DNA of 64,000 bases from an uncultured Prevotellaceae bacterium (GTDB taxonomy: Bacteria > Bacteroidota > Bacteroidia > Bacteroidales > Bacteroidaceae): contig CADAKX010000001.1 in the NCBI GenBank assembly GCA_902788605.1, positions 62,001 to 126,000 on the forward strand. The letters run 5' to 3'. This document shows, in pieces, positions 14,199 to 22,347 of this stretch. Numbering within the stretch: the first letter of the stretch is position 1; every line of letters starts with the position of its first letter. The notes below the pieces were generated by a model that saw only the letters and a list, made by a program, of their open reading frames with translations, had not been told where the DNA came from and ran no database searches. The position numbers and the translations under genes are program-made.

Positions 14199-14978
14199 CT
14201 ACATCTTCGTGATGATGCCCAACTTCGTATTGCGCATAAACTCGATGATGTGACGTATCTCGGGACTGTCGGGCACCTGCTCCTCAATCTGAATCACAGC
14301 ATCGAAGAGGGAGGTCTGACCGTGGAACACCAAACGATAGGCGTTGGCCATATGCTTCATCACCTTGTCGTCGACGCCATAGAACTTACACATGGTGGTG
14401 TTGATGCCGCCAAACTCCACGCGCTTGGTACAGATGATGCCCGGTGGCACGTCCTTCGAGAAGGTGGTACCGGCCTGCACCATCGCAGCACGACCTACGC
14501 GAACACCAGCATTAGCAATGACGCTGGAAGAGAAGATGGCACCATCCTCAATCTCGCAGTCACCGGCAATCTTGGTGCCGTAGCCGAAGACACAGCGGTT
14601 GCCCACCTTGGTGTCATGAGAGATATGGGCACCTTCCATCAGCACGTTCTCGTTGCCGATAACGGTCTGTCCACCGGTATGGGTGGCACGGTTGATGACC
14701 ACATTCTCGCGGATGATGTTGCCATCGCCGATGATGCACTCCGACTTCTCGCCACGGAAATCAAAATCCTGAGGCAGAGCAGCAATCACAGAACCCTGGT
14801 ACACCATATTATTCTTACCCATGCGCGTACCACTAAGGATGCTAACAAAGGGGAAGATGATACAGTTGTCACCAATCTCCACGTCGTCCTCGATATACAC
14901 GAAGGGATATATCTTACAGTTGTCGCCAATCTTCGCCTTGGGCGATATCTCAGCTCTTGGACTAATTTCGCTTGCCAT
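14199..14978 (-). CDS. LpxA-like acyltransferase (left-handed beta helix), divergent
   Basis: The 259-aa protein is built of hexapeptide repeats (such as IGDNCKIYPFVYIEDDVEIG) followed by a helical C-terminus (KVMKHMANAYRLVFHGQ), as in UDP-N-acetylglucosamine acyltransferase, the first enzyme of lipid A synthesis. The HISHDTKVGNRC stretch keeps the two histidines that match His122 and His125 of E. coli LpxA. The segment around E. coli His144 reads SSSVIANAG here, and the QGNHATPFGVN region reads CTKRVEFGGIN, so substrate contacts differ. It is the last gene of an efflux operon, not next to lpxC, lpxD or fabZ, so it may be a paralogue. An ATG at 14987 is an alternative start. Confidence 0.75.
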   Translation of the reverse strand: MASEISPRAEISPKAKIGDNCKIYPFVYIEDDVEIGDNCIIFPFVSILSGTRMGKNNMVYQGSVIAALPQDFDFRGEKSECIIGDGNIIRENVVINRATHTGGQTVIGNENVLMEGAHISHDTKVGNRCVFGYGTKIAGDCEIEDGAIFSSSVIANAGVRVGRAAMVQAGTTFSKDVPPGIICTKRVEFGGINTTMCKFYGVDDKVMKHMANAYRLVFHGQTSLFDAVIQIEEQVPDSPEIRHIIEFMRNTKLGIITKM

Positions 14979-14982
14979 AATT

Positions 14983-15012
14983 GTCAATTATCCATTATCA
15001 ATTATCCATTAT
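14983..15012. repeat. Short tandem tcaattatccatta repeat
   Basis: Between the outer-membrane factor gene and the LpxA-like gene, the phrase tcaattatccatta is repeated about twice in tandem. A similar phrase lies near 1300-1320. Such short phrase repeats are common between Bacteroidales genes and have no known function. Confidence 0.5.
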
Positions 15013-16451
15013 TTACTTCCGCCTCCCAAGGCCTGATAGAGGTTCACTACAGCCTGCATTTTGTTGAAGTCGTCGGTGACCTTAGAGATGCGGGCGTTCA
15101 GCAATCCGTTCTGAGCCTGGATAACCTCCAGATAACTGGAGCCCTTAGAGGTGTAGAGCAACTTGGTGTCTTCCACATTCTGCTCGTAGATCTTCACCTG
15201 CTTCTCGTCGAGTTTACTCTTCTCGTCACAAGTATTATAGGCCAGAAGGGCATTGCTCACCTCGTTGCCAGCCTTCAGGATGGTGTTCTGGAAGGTATTC
15301 AGGGCCTGCTCCTGCTGAGCCTTAGCCACCTTCAGACCAGCCACAATCTGTCCGTGCTGGAAGATGGGCTGTGTGAGTGAACCGACAGCAGAGAGAATCC
15401 ACTTACCAGGATTGACGATAGCTGTACCAAGACTATTGGTAAACATCGCCGTACCAGTGACGCTCAGGTTGGGATAGAAGCGTGAGCGGGCGGTCTCTGT
15501 GTCATAGAAGCACTGAGCCAACGCCATCTCGGCTGCGTGAACATCGGCACGGTTAGAGAGCAACTGGATGCCTACACCGGCAGAGAATGTGGTGGGCAGG
15601 CTCTGGTTGTAGAACTTACCGCGGGCAATCTGATGACCAGCCTCGTTGAGCAGGAGCGACATTGAGTTCTCCATCTCACGAATCTGCTTCTTCAAATCGG
15701 CCTTCTTTGCCTGCACGCTGTAGTAGTTGGCCTCTGCCGTCTGCACACTGGTAGAACGAGCACGGCCCAACTGCATCTGCAACTGCATCATGTCCCAGGT
15801 ATCCTTGGTGAGTCCCTCCATATCGGTGACGATAGCCAGCTGCTCGTCGAGCATCATCAGCGTATAGTAGAGGTTGGCCACGCCACAGATAATCTGTGTC
15901 TGCACAGCCACCTGATAATCCTTAGTAGCCAGCAGTTTCATCTGTGCCGAGCGCTTCTGCGAGAGCAGGTTGCCAAAGAGATCGAGGTTCCATGTGGCAG
16001 CAATGGGCAACTGATAGGTCTTGTTGACCGATGCGCCATCCATCTGCACCTGACTGATAGTTCCCTGAGGAGCAAAAGCCACTGAGGGGAGGAAAGCCAA
16101 CTTTGCACAAGTCAGCGCCGTCTCCATCATTTTCACGTTGAGGACAGCATTACGCAAATCCACGTTATTCTCCAGAGCTTGTTCGATAAGACTCTGCAAC
16201 TGGGGGTCAGTAAAGACCTCACGCCAGGGCAGGTTACCGAAGTTCTCGTCGCTGTTCACAGCCAGGGTGTCGCCATCATTCTGGATGTCGCGCACCAAGC
16301 CCTGTGTGTTCACGTCGGGACGCTCGTATTTGTTGTAGAGTCCGCAGCTGGTCAACATCAAGCTGAGCAACAGACCCACCCCCAGACCCCTCCCTATATG
16401 GAGGGGAGTAGACGCCTTTTTCTTTAATATCTTATTCATCTTTATCTTCAT
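15009..16451 (-). CDS. Outer-membrane efflux channel lipoprotein (TolC/NodT family)
   Basis: This 480-aa lipoprotein (lipobox LMLTSC, Cys at about residue 36) is the outer-membrane channel of an RND efflux pump. Two OEP repeats of coiled helices (about residues 70-250 and 280-470) include SLIEQALENNVDLRNAVLNV and PNLSVTGTAMFTNS. The n-region of the signal peptide holds an odd insert, STPLHIGRGLGVG, encoded by a GC-rich repeat also found at 16464-16503. An ATG at 16439 is an alternative start. It lies downstream of the pump gene in the same operon. Confidence 0.88.
   Translation of the reverse strand: MKIKMNKILKKKASTPLHIGRGLGVGLLLSLMLTSCGLYNKYERPDVNTQGLVRDIQNDGDTLAVNSDENFGNLPWREVFTDPQLQSLIEQALENNVDLRNAVLNVKMMETALTCAKLAFLPSVAFAPQGTISQVQMDGASVNKTYQLPIAATWNLDLFGNLLSQKRSAQMKLLATKDYQVAVQTQIICGVANLYYTLMMLDEQLAIVTDMEGLTKDTWDMMQLQMQLGRARSTSVQTAEANYYSVQAKKADLKKQIREMENSMSLLLNEAGHQIARGKFYNQSLPTTFSAGVGIQLLSNRADVHAAEMALAQCFYDTETARSRFYPNLSVTGTAMFTNSLGTAIVNPGKWILSAVGSLTQPIFQHGQIVAGLKVAKAQQEQALNTFQNTILKAGNEVSNALLAYNTCDEKSKLDEKQVKIYEQNVEDTKLLYTSKGSSYLEVIQAQNGLLNARISKVTDDFNKMQAVVNLYQALGGGSK
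16371..16412 (-). repeat. GC-rich palindromic repeat inside a signal-peptide region
   Basis: The plus strand contains CCCCTCCC-TATAT-GGAGGGG next to CCCACCCCCAGA. The same pattern, inverted, is at 16464-16503. It is translated as part of the N-terminus of the outer-membrane factor. It looks like an invasive short palindrome that has been tolerated in frame. Confidence 0.6.
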
Positions 16452-16463
16452 TATATTATTCTA

Positions 16464-16503
16464 CCCATTCCCCTCCCTCGCAGGGAGGGGGCAGGGGAGA
16501 GTC
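16464..16503 (+). repeat. GC-rich palindromic repeat between pump and channel genes
   Basis: CCCCTCCCT-CGC-AGGGAGGGG, followed by GCAGGGGAGAGTC, forms a strong stem. It is the inverted partner of the copy at 16371-16412. It could act as a weak attenuator or stabiliser of the operon mRNA between the pump and the channel. Confidence 0.6.
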
Positions 16504-16505
16504 TT

Positions 16506-19500
16506 TTATTTTTCCAATTTATAATCTACAGGACGCTTGGCATACTGCTGCAACTCGGTGGTCACATCAGGATTCTCCTCGTCACCTTCGAACTTCATCG
16601 GAGAGATCTTCTCCTGCAGACTCTGGAAGAGCACAAACAGGGCGGGCACAACGAAAATCTGACACAGCGTACCAATCAACATACCACCAATAGCAGCGGC
16701 ACCCAGCGTCTGGTTACCATTCTTACCTACGCCCGATGCGAACATCATAGGCAGCAGACCGATAACCATAGCCAGAGACGTCATCAGGATAGGACGCAGA
16801 CGGGCAGCGGCACCCAGCACGGCCGACCATGAGATGGCCATACCCGTCTGACGACGCTCAAGCGCGAACTGCACAATCAGGATGGCGTTCTTTGCCAACA
16901 GACCGATCAGCATGATGAGTGAAATCTGCATGTAGATATCGTTGGAGTGACCAAACAATGCCGTGAAGCCGAAACAGCCAGCCAGACCAAACGGTACAGA
17001 GAGCACCACGGCCAGAGGCAGGATGTACGACTCGTACTGTGCCGACAGAATCAGATAGATAAAGAGGAAGCAGAGCACGAAGATAATCCACGTAGAGTTA
17101 GATGCCTTGGCCTCCTCACGGGTCAAACCAGAATAATCGTAGGTATAACCTGTGGGCAGCGTTGTGGCAGCTACTTCCTGACAAGCCTTGATGGCCTCAC
17201 CAGAAGAGAAACCGTCGTTCACCGTTGCCGTTACGTTGATAGAGGTAAACAGGTTGAAACGGTTGATGTTTGAAGGACCATAGACACGCTCCAGACGACA
17301 GAACTCCTTCACTGGCGACATGCCCGACGGCGTGCGCACATAGATGCTGTTCAGCGACTCCTCTGTCTGACGTGTCTCGGGTGAACCCTGAATCATCACA
17401 CGGAACAACTTACCATAGGCATTGAAGTTAGAGGCATAGAGACCACCATAGTATCCCTGCAGCGTGCTGAGAATGGTTGCAGGCGACACACCAACCTGCT
17501 TACACTTAGCCACATCGACATGTACCATGTACTGTGGATAGGCAGGGTTGTATGATGTCTGAGCCATCTGAATCTCAGGACGTTTGTTCAACTCCGATAT
17601 ATAGTTCTTCACAATCTCATAGAACTTGTTCAGGTCGCCACCAGTACGGTCCTGCATCACCAACGATACACCACTACTCAACGAGTAACCAGGAATCATT
17701 GGGGGCGAGAAGGCCAAAATAGAGGCATCCTTGATGTGAGCCGTCTTGATAAAGATCTGAGCAATCACCATCTGGGCATCCAGCGGGTTCACGAAGAAAC
17801 GATAGATGCCATCACCCTCCCACAGACCTGAGAGTTTCCACCAGAAACCTTTCTGACGCTGAGAGAAGGGCTTCAGCTTGATGATGAAGGTAGCCTGGTC
17901 TGAACCAGAACCGGCAATGAAGTTATAACCCTGAATCTGCTCACGTGCCTGAATAGCAGGATCGGCAGCCAGGATACTATCTACCTCGTTGATAATCTGA
18001 CGGGTGCGGGCCACAGAAGTAGCGGGAGGCATAGAGATGGTACAGAACACCGTACCCGTATCCTCACTGGGCACCAGTCCACTCTTGGTGGTATACATCG
18101 TGCCAACCAATGCGGCGATACCAACCAGTGTGGCCAGCATCACTCTGAATGGCTTGCGCACGGTCTTCTCGATGCTGTTCTTATACTTACCCAGAATCTT
18201 GTTATAAGAGGTGTTGAATGCCAGGTGGAATCGGTCAATGCGACTCAGTTTCTTCTCACCGTCCTTATTGTGAGGCTTCAGGAAGATAGCACACAGGGCA
18301 GGCGACAGCGTCAAGGCGTTCAGAGCCGAGATGAAGATAGACACAGCCATCGTCACACCAAACTCACGATAGAACGTACCCGTGGTGCCACCCAGGAACG
18401 ACACGGGGATGAACACAGAGGCCATCACCAGGGTGATTGAAATAATTGCACCCGAGATTTCGTTCATGGCATCGATAGATGCTGTCAGCGCGCTCTTATA
18501 GCCCTGGTCCAACTTGGCATGCACAGCCTCGACCACCACGATGGCGTCGTCTACCACAATAGCGATAGCCAGCAGCAGGGCCGACAGCGTGAGCAGGTTG
18601 ATAGAGAAGCCCATCACGTTGAGGAAGAAGAACGTACCTATCAGTGACACAGGTACAGCAATCAGAGGAATCAGCGTTGAACGCCAGTCCTGCAGGAACA
18701 CGTAAATCACGATGAACACCAGAATCAACGTGAAGAACAGGGTGAAGATAACCTCTTCAATAGAGGCATACAAGAACTCCGTCACATCATAGTTGATCTT
18801 ATAGGTCATGCCCGGGGGGAACAGTTTTGCCTGCTCCTCGAGCTCGGCCTTCACCTGCTTGGCAATCTCGTTGGCGTTAGAACCGGCAATCTGCTGTACC
18901 ATACCCAGTACAGATGGCAGGTTGTTGTTTCTCATGGACACAGAATACATCTGGCCACCCAACTCGATACGTGCCACGTCCTTCAGCTTCAGAGTCTGAC
19001 CATTGGCATCACTGGAGATGATAATGTCACCAAACTCCTCGGCCGACTTCAAGCGACCAGTGTAGCGCAGTGAATACTCGTAGGCCACATCCGACTGTTC
19101 ACCAAAGGTACCAGGGGCAGCCTCGATGTTCTGTTCAGCCAACACATTGCTAATGTCGGAGGGCATCAGGCCGTACTGTTTCATCACATCGGGCTTCAGC
19201 CAGATACGCATGGCATAGGTCTTCAAGCCTGGGCTCTGCACATCACCCACACCCTGAATACGCTTGATAGCAGGGATAATATTAATGTTGTTGTAGTTGG
19301 TCAGGAACTCATCGTCGTAACGACCGTCCTCAGAGGTCAGTGTAAACATCAGCACCTGAGAGGTCTGACGCTTCATCACCGTCACACCGATACGGGTTAC
19401 CTCGGCAGGCAACAGGGCCAGAGCCTGCTGCACGCGGTTCTGTACGTTCACAGCACACATATCAGCATTCATGCCCTGACGGAACAGGATGCTTATCTGC

Positions 19501-19763
19501 GCCGAACCGGCACCGGCTGTTGACGAGATATAGTCCATGCCTTCCACACCGTTGATACTCTCCTCCAACGGGGTGATAACCGAGTTTTTCACCGTCTCGG
19601 CATCGGCACCGGGATACTGAGTATGCACCACAACAGTAGGCGGTGCAATATCCGGATACTGCTCAATAGGCAGTGAGAAAAGTCCGATGACACCCAGGAC
19701 AACGATGAGGATAGAAATCACCGTCGACAATACTGGGCGCTTGATAAAATTCGTAAATGTCAT
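16506..19763 (-). CDS. RND efflux pump permease (AcrB/MexB, HAE1 type)
   Basis: The 1085-aa inner-membrane pump is proton-driven and exports hydrophobic drugs or bile-like compounds. It has the HAE1 start (MTFTNFIKRPVLSTVISILIV) and two large periplasmic loops. The AIAIVVDDAIVVVEAVH segment carries the paired aspartates of the proton relay in TM4. The second half contains QYESYILPLAVVLSVPFGL and GLLAKNAILIVQFA, matching TM10-type motifs. It lies 29 nt after the adaptor gene. The length and features are complete. Confidence 0.95.
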   Translation of the reverse strand: MTFTNFIKRPVLSTVISILIVVLGVIGLFSLPIEQYPDIAPPTVVVHTQYPGADAETVKNSVITPLEESINGVEGMDYISSTAGAGSAQISILFRQGMNADMCAVNVQNRVQQALALLPAEVTRIGVTVMKRQTSQVLMFTLTSEDGRYDDEFLTNYNNINIIPAIKRIQGVGDVQSPGLKTYAMRIWLKPDVMKQYGLMPSDISNVLAEQNIEAAPGTFGEQSDVAYEYSLRYTGRLKSAEEFGDIIISSDANGQTLKLKDVARIELGGQMYSVSMRNNNLPSVLGMVQQIAGSNANEIAKQVKAELEEQAKLFPPGMTYKINYDVTEFLYASIEEVIFTLFFTLILVFIVIYVFLQDWRSTLIPLIAVPVSLIGTFFFLNVMGFSINLLTLSALLLAIAIVVDDAIVVVEAVHAKLDQGYKSALTASIDAMNEISGAIISITLVMASVFIPVSFLGGTTGTFYREFGVTMAVSIFISALNALTLSPALCAIFLKPHNKDGEKKLSRIDRFHLAFNTSYNKILGKYKNSIEKTVRKPFRVMLATLVGIAALVGTMYTTKSGLVPSEDTGTVFCTISMPPATSVARTRQIINEVDSILAADPAIQAREQIQGYNFIAGSGSDQATFIIKLKPFSQRQKGFWWKLSGLWEGDGIYRFFVNPLDAQMVIAQIFIKTAHIKDASILAFSPPMIPGYSLSSGVSLVMQDRTGGDLNKFYEIVKNYISELNKRPEIQMAQTSYNPAYPQYMVHVDVAKCKQVGVSPATILSTLQGYYGGLYASNFNAYGKLFRVMIQGSPETRQTEESLNSIYVRTPSGMSPVKEFCRLERVYGPSNINRFNLFTSINVTATVNDGFSSGEAIKACQEVAATTLPTGYTYDYSGLTREEAKASNSTWIIFVLCFLFIYLILSAQYESYILPLAVVLSVPFGLAGCFGFTALFGHSNDIYMQISLIMLIGLLAKNAILIVQFALERRQTGMAISWSAVLGAAARLRPILMTSLAMVIGLLPMMFASGVGKNGNQTLGAAAIGGMLIGTLCQIFVVPALFVLFQSLQEKISPMKFEGDEENPDVTTELQQYAKRPVDYKLEK

Positions 19764-19792
19764 ATATTTACTCTTTTACTATTTTTTCCTTT

Positions 19793-20974
19793 TTACTTTG
19801 TCTTCGTTGCATTCACGATGTCGCTGACAGACATAGCCTTAGCCTGCTCCTGAATCTTTTCCTCGTAGCGCTGAGGTGTGATAGGCACAATCTCCATCTT
19901 GTCGGTCAACTTCGTGATACCGTTGGTCACATACTTGTCACCAACCTTCAGTCCGCTAGTCACAATGTAGTTCATACCATCGTTCTGTGGGTCAACAGTA
20001 ATCTCGGTGTAAGCCACCTTATTACTATCTTTCAGCACATACACAAACTTCTTGTTCTGAACCTCCATCACCACACGCTGGGGAATCACAATAGCAGCAT
20101 CGGCCGAACGGGGGATGATGATTGAGCCAGAGCCACCGCTCTTCAGCAACTTCTCGGGGTTGGGGAACTGAGCCTTCACCTGTACAGAACCAGTAGAACG
20201 GTCAATCACACCGCTGATAGAACTGACATGACCCTCATAGGCGTACATCGTACCATCAGCCAACTGCAACTTCAAAGGAGGGAATTTCTCCACAGCAGCC
20301 TTCAGGCCACCCTCGCTCTGAGACATCGCAAGCATATCTTTCTCTGTCATTGAGAAATAGACATCCATTGTGCTGATATCTGATACGTGGGTCAGTACAT
20401 TTGAAGCACTCACCAGCGCACCCTTCTTGAAAGGCAGCGTACCAACCACACCTGCGGCAGGACTCTTCACATAGCAGAAACTCAAAGCCTCCTTAGCAGA
20501 AGCCAGGGCTGCCTGAGCCTGAGCCAGTTGAGCCTGAGCACTCTGGAAAGTATTCTCGGCAGTCTGCAACTCATAGTCACCCACCACCTTGCTGGCATGC
20601 AACTGCTTTGTATTCTCAAATGTCAGCCTGGCTGTGTTCACGGCGCTCTGTGCAGTGTTCACTGCAGCCTGAGCCTGACGAACCTGAGCCTGGTAAGTCT
20701 CATTGTCAACAACAAACAACACCTGTCCGGCACTAACCGTCTGACCTTCCGTCACATTAATCTGGGTCAGGAAGCCTGACACTTTAGGACGGATTTCCAC
20801 ATCCTGAATACCATTAATGGTGGCAGGATAGGTGCTCTGAAGCGCAGCGCTTGACTCAGCAACCGTCTCAATAGGATACTCGTTGTCGCCAAATGTAGGA
20901 CGACCACCGCCGCCACCACACGACATCAACACTGTTGCAGAGAATGCAACCATCAGCATTTTGTTCATTTTCAT
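19793..20974 (-). CDS. RND efflux periplasmic adaptor lipoprotein
   Basis: This 393-aa membrane-fusion protein links the pump with the outer-membrane channel. A lipobox (VLMSC, Cys near residue 19, then five glycines) anchors it. A lipoyl/hairpin region includes IRPKVSGFLTQINVTEGQTV and a long coiled hairpin with repeated Ala-Gln (SAQAQLAQAQAALASAKEAL), and a beta-barrel domain follows. It is the first gene of the operon adaptor-pump-channel-LpxA-like. A CAAAAGTA (minus TACTTTTG) -7 box lies at 21054-21061. An ATG at 20968 is an alternative start. Confidence 0.92.
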   Translation of the reverse strand: MKMNKMLMVAFSATVLMSCGGGGGRPTFGDNEYPIETVAESSAALQSTYPATINGIQDVEIRPKVSGFLTQINVTEGQTVSAGQVLFVVDNETYQAQVRQAQAAVNTAQSAVNTARLTFENTKQLHASKVVGDYELQTAENTFQSAQAQLAQAQAALASAKEALSFCYVKSPAAGVVGTLPFKKGALVSASNVLTHVSDISTMDVYFSMTEKDMLAMSQSEGGLKAAVEKFPPLKLQLADGTMYAYEGHVSSISGVIDRSTGSVQVKAQFPNPEKLLKSGGSGSIIIPRSADAAIVIPQRVVMEVQNKKFVYVLKDSNKVAYTEITVDPQNDGMNYIVTSGLKVGDKYVTNGITKLTDKMEIVPITPQRYEEKIQEQAKAMSVSDIVNATKTK

Positions 20975-21053
20975 ACCTATTCTAACTTATAAACTTGATA
21001 TTAATTACATTTTTATGTGAAAACCAAAGTACACAATTTAAGTTTTCAAATTG

Positions 21054-21061
21054 CAAAAGTA
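21054..21061 (-). promoter_or_regulatory. -7 box for the RND efflux operon
   Basis: On the minus strand this reads TACTTTTG, about 80 nt upstream of the adaptor start. It sits next to the terminator of the upstream LRR gene. No -33 element is clear and no local operator is evident. Confidence 0.45.
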
Positions 21062-21102
21062 CAAAAAAAGAGCGTAAGTCATGACACTTACGCCCCTTTT
21101 TT
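21062..21102. terminator. Terminator of the LRR gene
   Basis: GCGTAAGT and ACTTACGC form an 8-bp stem with a 6-nt loop, with A runs on the left and T runs on the right of the plus strand. On the minus strand it ends in a run of T, a standard intrinsic terminator for the gene ending at 21131. Confidence 0.75.
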
Positions 21103-21130
21103 ACATATTATTAATACAATATGAAGCGAT

Positions 21131-22102
21131 TTATCTCAGTTCTTTAACATCCTTGAAGCGTTTCCACTCCTTATCACGGAAATATTTATTCTCCTGACCT
21201 TCGGGCACATAGACCGTGGCATTAAACGAATCGAAAGCATTTTCGATGATGGGAACATAGTGACGAGGACAAACAATCTTCTCCAAAGAAGAACAACCCT
21301 TGAAAGAATCCTGACGCAGACGCTCAATGCTCTTGGGTAGCGTCACGACAGTCAAAGCCTTACATCCCTTGAAGGTTGACTCCTCCACAAAACGGATATT
21401 CTTGGGAATGTCGATTACACGCAGACTGGCACAATCCATGAATGCCTCAGCACCGAGAGACTCCATGCGCTCCGGGAAAGTAAGCTCTTTCAGCGCGGTG
21501 CAGCCTTTAAACGCCTGAGGAGCGATATATACCATATCCTTACTCAGCACGGTATTCTTACAACCAGCCACAAGCATCAGTTTGCCCTTCCATGTGCAGA
21601 CAATGCCATTGCAGTCGCCACGCGAGTCATAGTGCGTATTGGCACTATCCACGGCGATACTCTCCAATGCCGGACAATAGGCCAGAACACCATCTTCAAT
21701 TGCTTCCACGCTCGAAGGAATCACAATATCCTTTAACTCATCAGCGTGAGCAAAGGCACCGCTCTTCAGTTCCTTCAAAGCCACGAAATACTGAAGTTCC
21801 TTCAGACTCTGGATGTCGCTGCCTACGAAAGCCTCACCCAAGCTATCCACCTCAGCCGCATCAACGCTGGTCATCTCGGTAGCATCGGCCTCAATCCATC
21901 CCTGCTGACGAGCAATTATAATCAGTGGCTCATTGGTATGAACGCTGGCAATAACCTTGTTCTCAACCTCGGGAGCCTTGGGCTCATCGGGCTGACTTAC
22001 ATAATCAATCGCGAAAAAACACAGCGCAAAAACAGCCAAGGCAGCCACTCCGCCCAGAAACCAAATCTGCTTGTAAAACGGTGTCTGATACTCTGTCTCC
22101 AT
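21131..22102 (-). CDS. Membrane-anchored BspA-type leucine-rich repeat protein
   Basis: The 323-aa protein has one membrane segment near residues 12-34 (FLGGVAALAVFALCFFAIDYV) and an external part with about six BspA/TpLRR-type repeats of 22-23 residues, for example AFKGCTALKELTFPERMESLG and TFKGCKALTVVTLPKSIERL. This repeat class mediates binding to proteins or surfaces in Bacteroidetes and Treponema. I use the ATG at 22102, because a TATTTTTG -7 box at 22136-22143 overlaps the longer frame start at 22138. The role is unknown; it stands alone between terminators. Confidence 0.85.
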   Translation of the reverse strand: METEYQTPFYKQIWFLGGVAALAVFALCFFAIDYVSQPDEPKAPEVENKVIASVHTNEPLIIIARQQGWIEADATEMTSVDAAEVDSLGEAFVGSDIQSLKELQYFVALKELKSGAFAHADELKDIVIPSSVEAIEDGVLAYCPALESIAVDSANTHYDSRGDCNGIVCTWKGKLMLVAGCKNTVLSKDMVYIAPQAFKGCTALKELTFPERMESLGAEAFMDCASLRVIDIPKNIRFVEESTFKGCKALTVVTLPKSIERLRQDSFKGCSSLEKIVCPRHYVPIIENAFDSFNATVYVPEGQENKYFRDKEWKRFKDVKELR

Positions 22103-22135
22103 ATTCTTTAAATAGTTTAAAATTTTATTCGGCTG

Positions 22136-22143
22136 CAAAAATA
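22136..22143 (-). promoter_or_regulatory. -7 box for the LRR gene
   Basis: The minus strand reads TATTTTTG followed by GCAGCC, about 34 nt upstream of the ATG at 22102. It decides the start of that gene. No good -33 box was seen. Confidence 0.5.
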
Positions 22144-22256
22144 CAAATTAAATCTGAAAAACGTTAGAAGTTTACTTAATTTTTGCAAGGTTTTTAAAGT
22201 GGGGTTAAAAAAGATTAATTGTTTCCCCACAATAGACGAACGTAACAAAAATTTCC

Positions 22257-22264
22257 TATCTTTG
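22257..22264 (+). promoter_or_regulatory. -7 box for gdhA
   Basis: TATCTTTG followed by GCA lies about 84 nt before the gdhA ATG. The leader of roughly 75-80 nt is A/T-rich with no clear fold. Confidence 0.55.
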
Positions 22265-22347
22265 CATCAGAAATAAATAATACGAAACTAACAAAGCGAT
22301 TCTTTAAGGATTGCAATACCTTTTTAACATTTATAATACTAAAAACT

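Noticed and set aside
14115-15380. 421-aa open frame on the plus strand
   Set aside because: It runs antisense to the LpxA-like gene and the end of the efflux channel gene; hexapeptide-repeat genes often give long antisense frames. No protein motif is seen.
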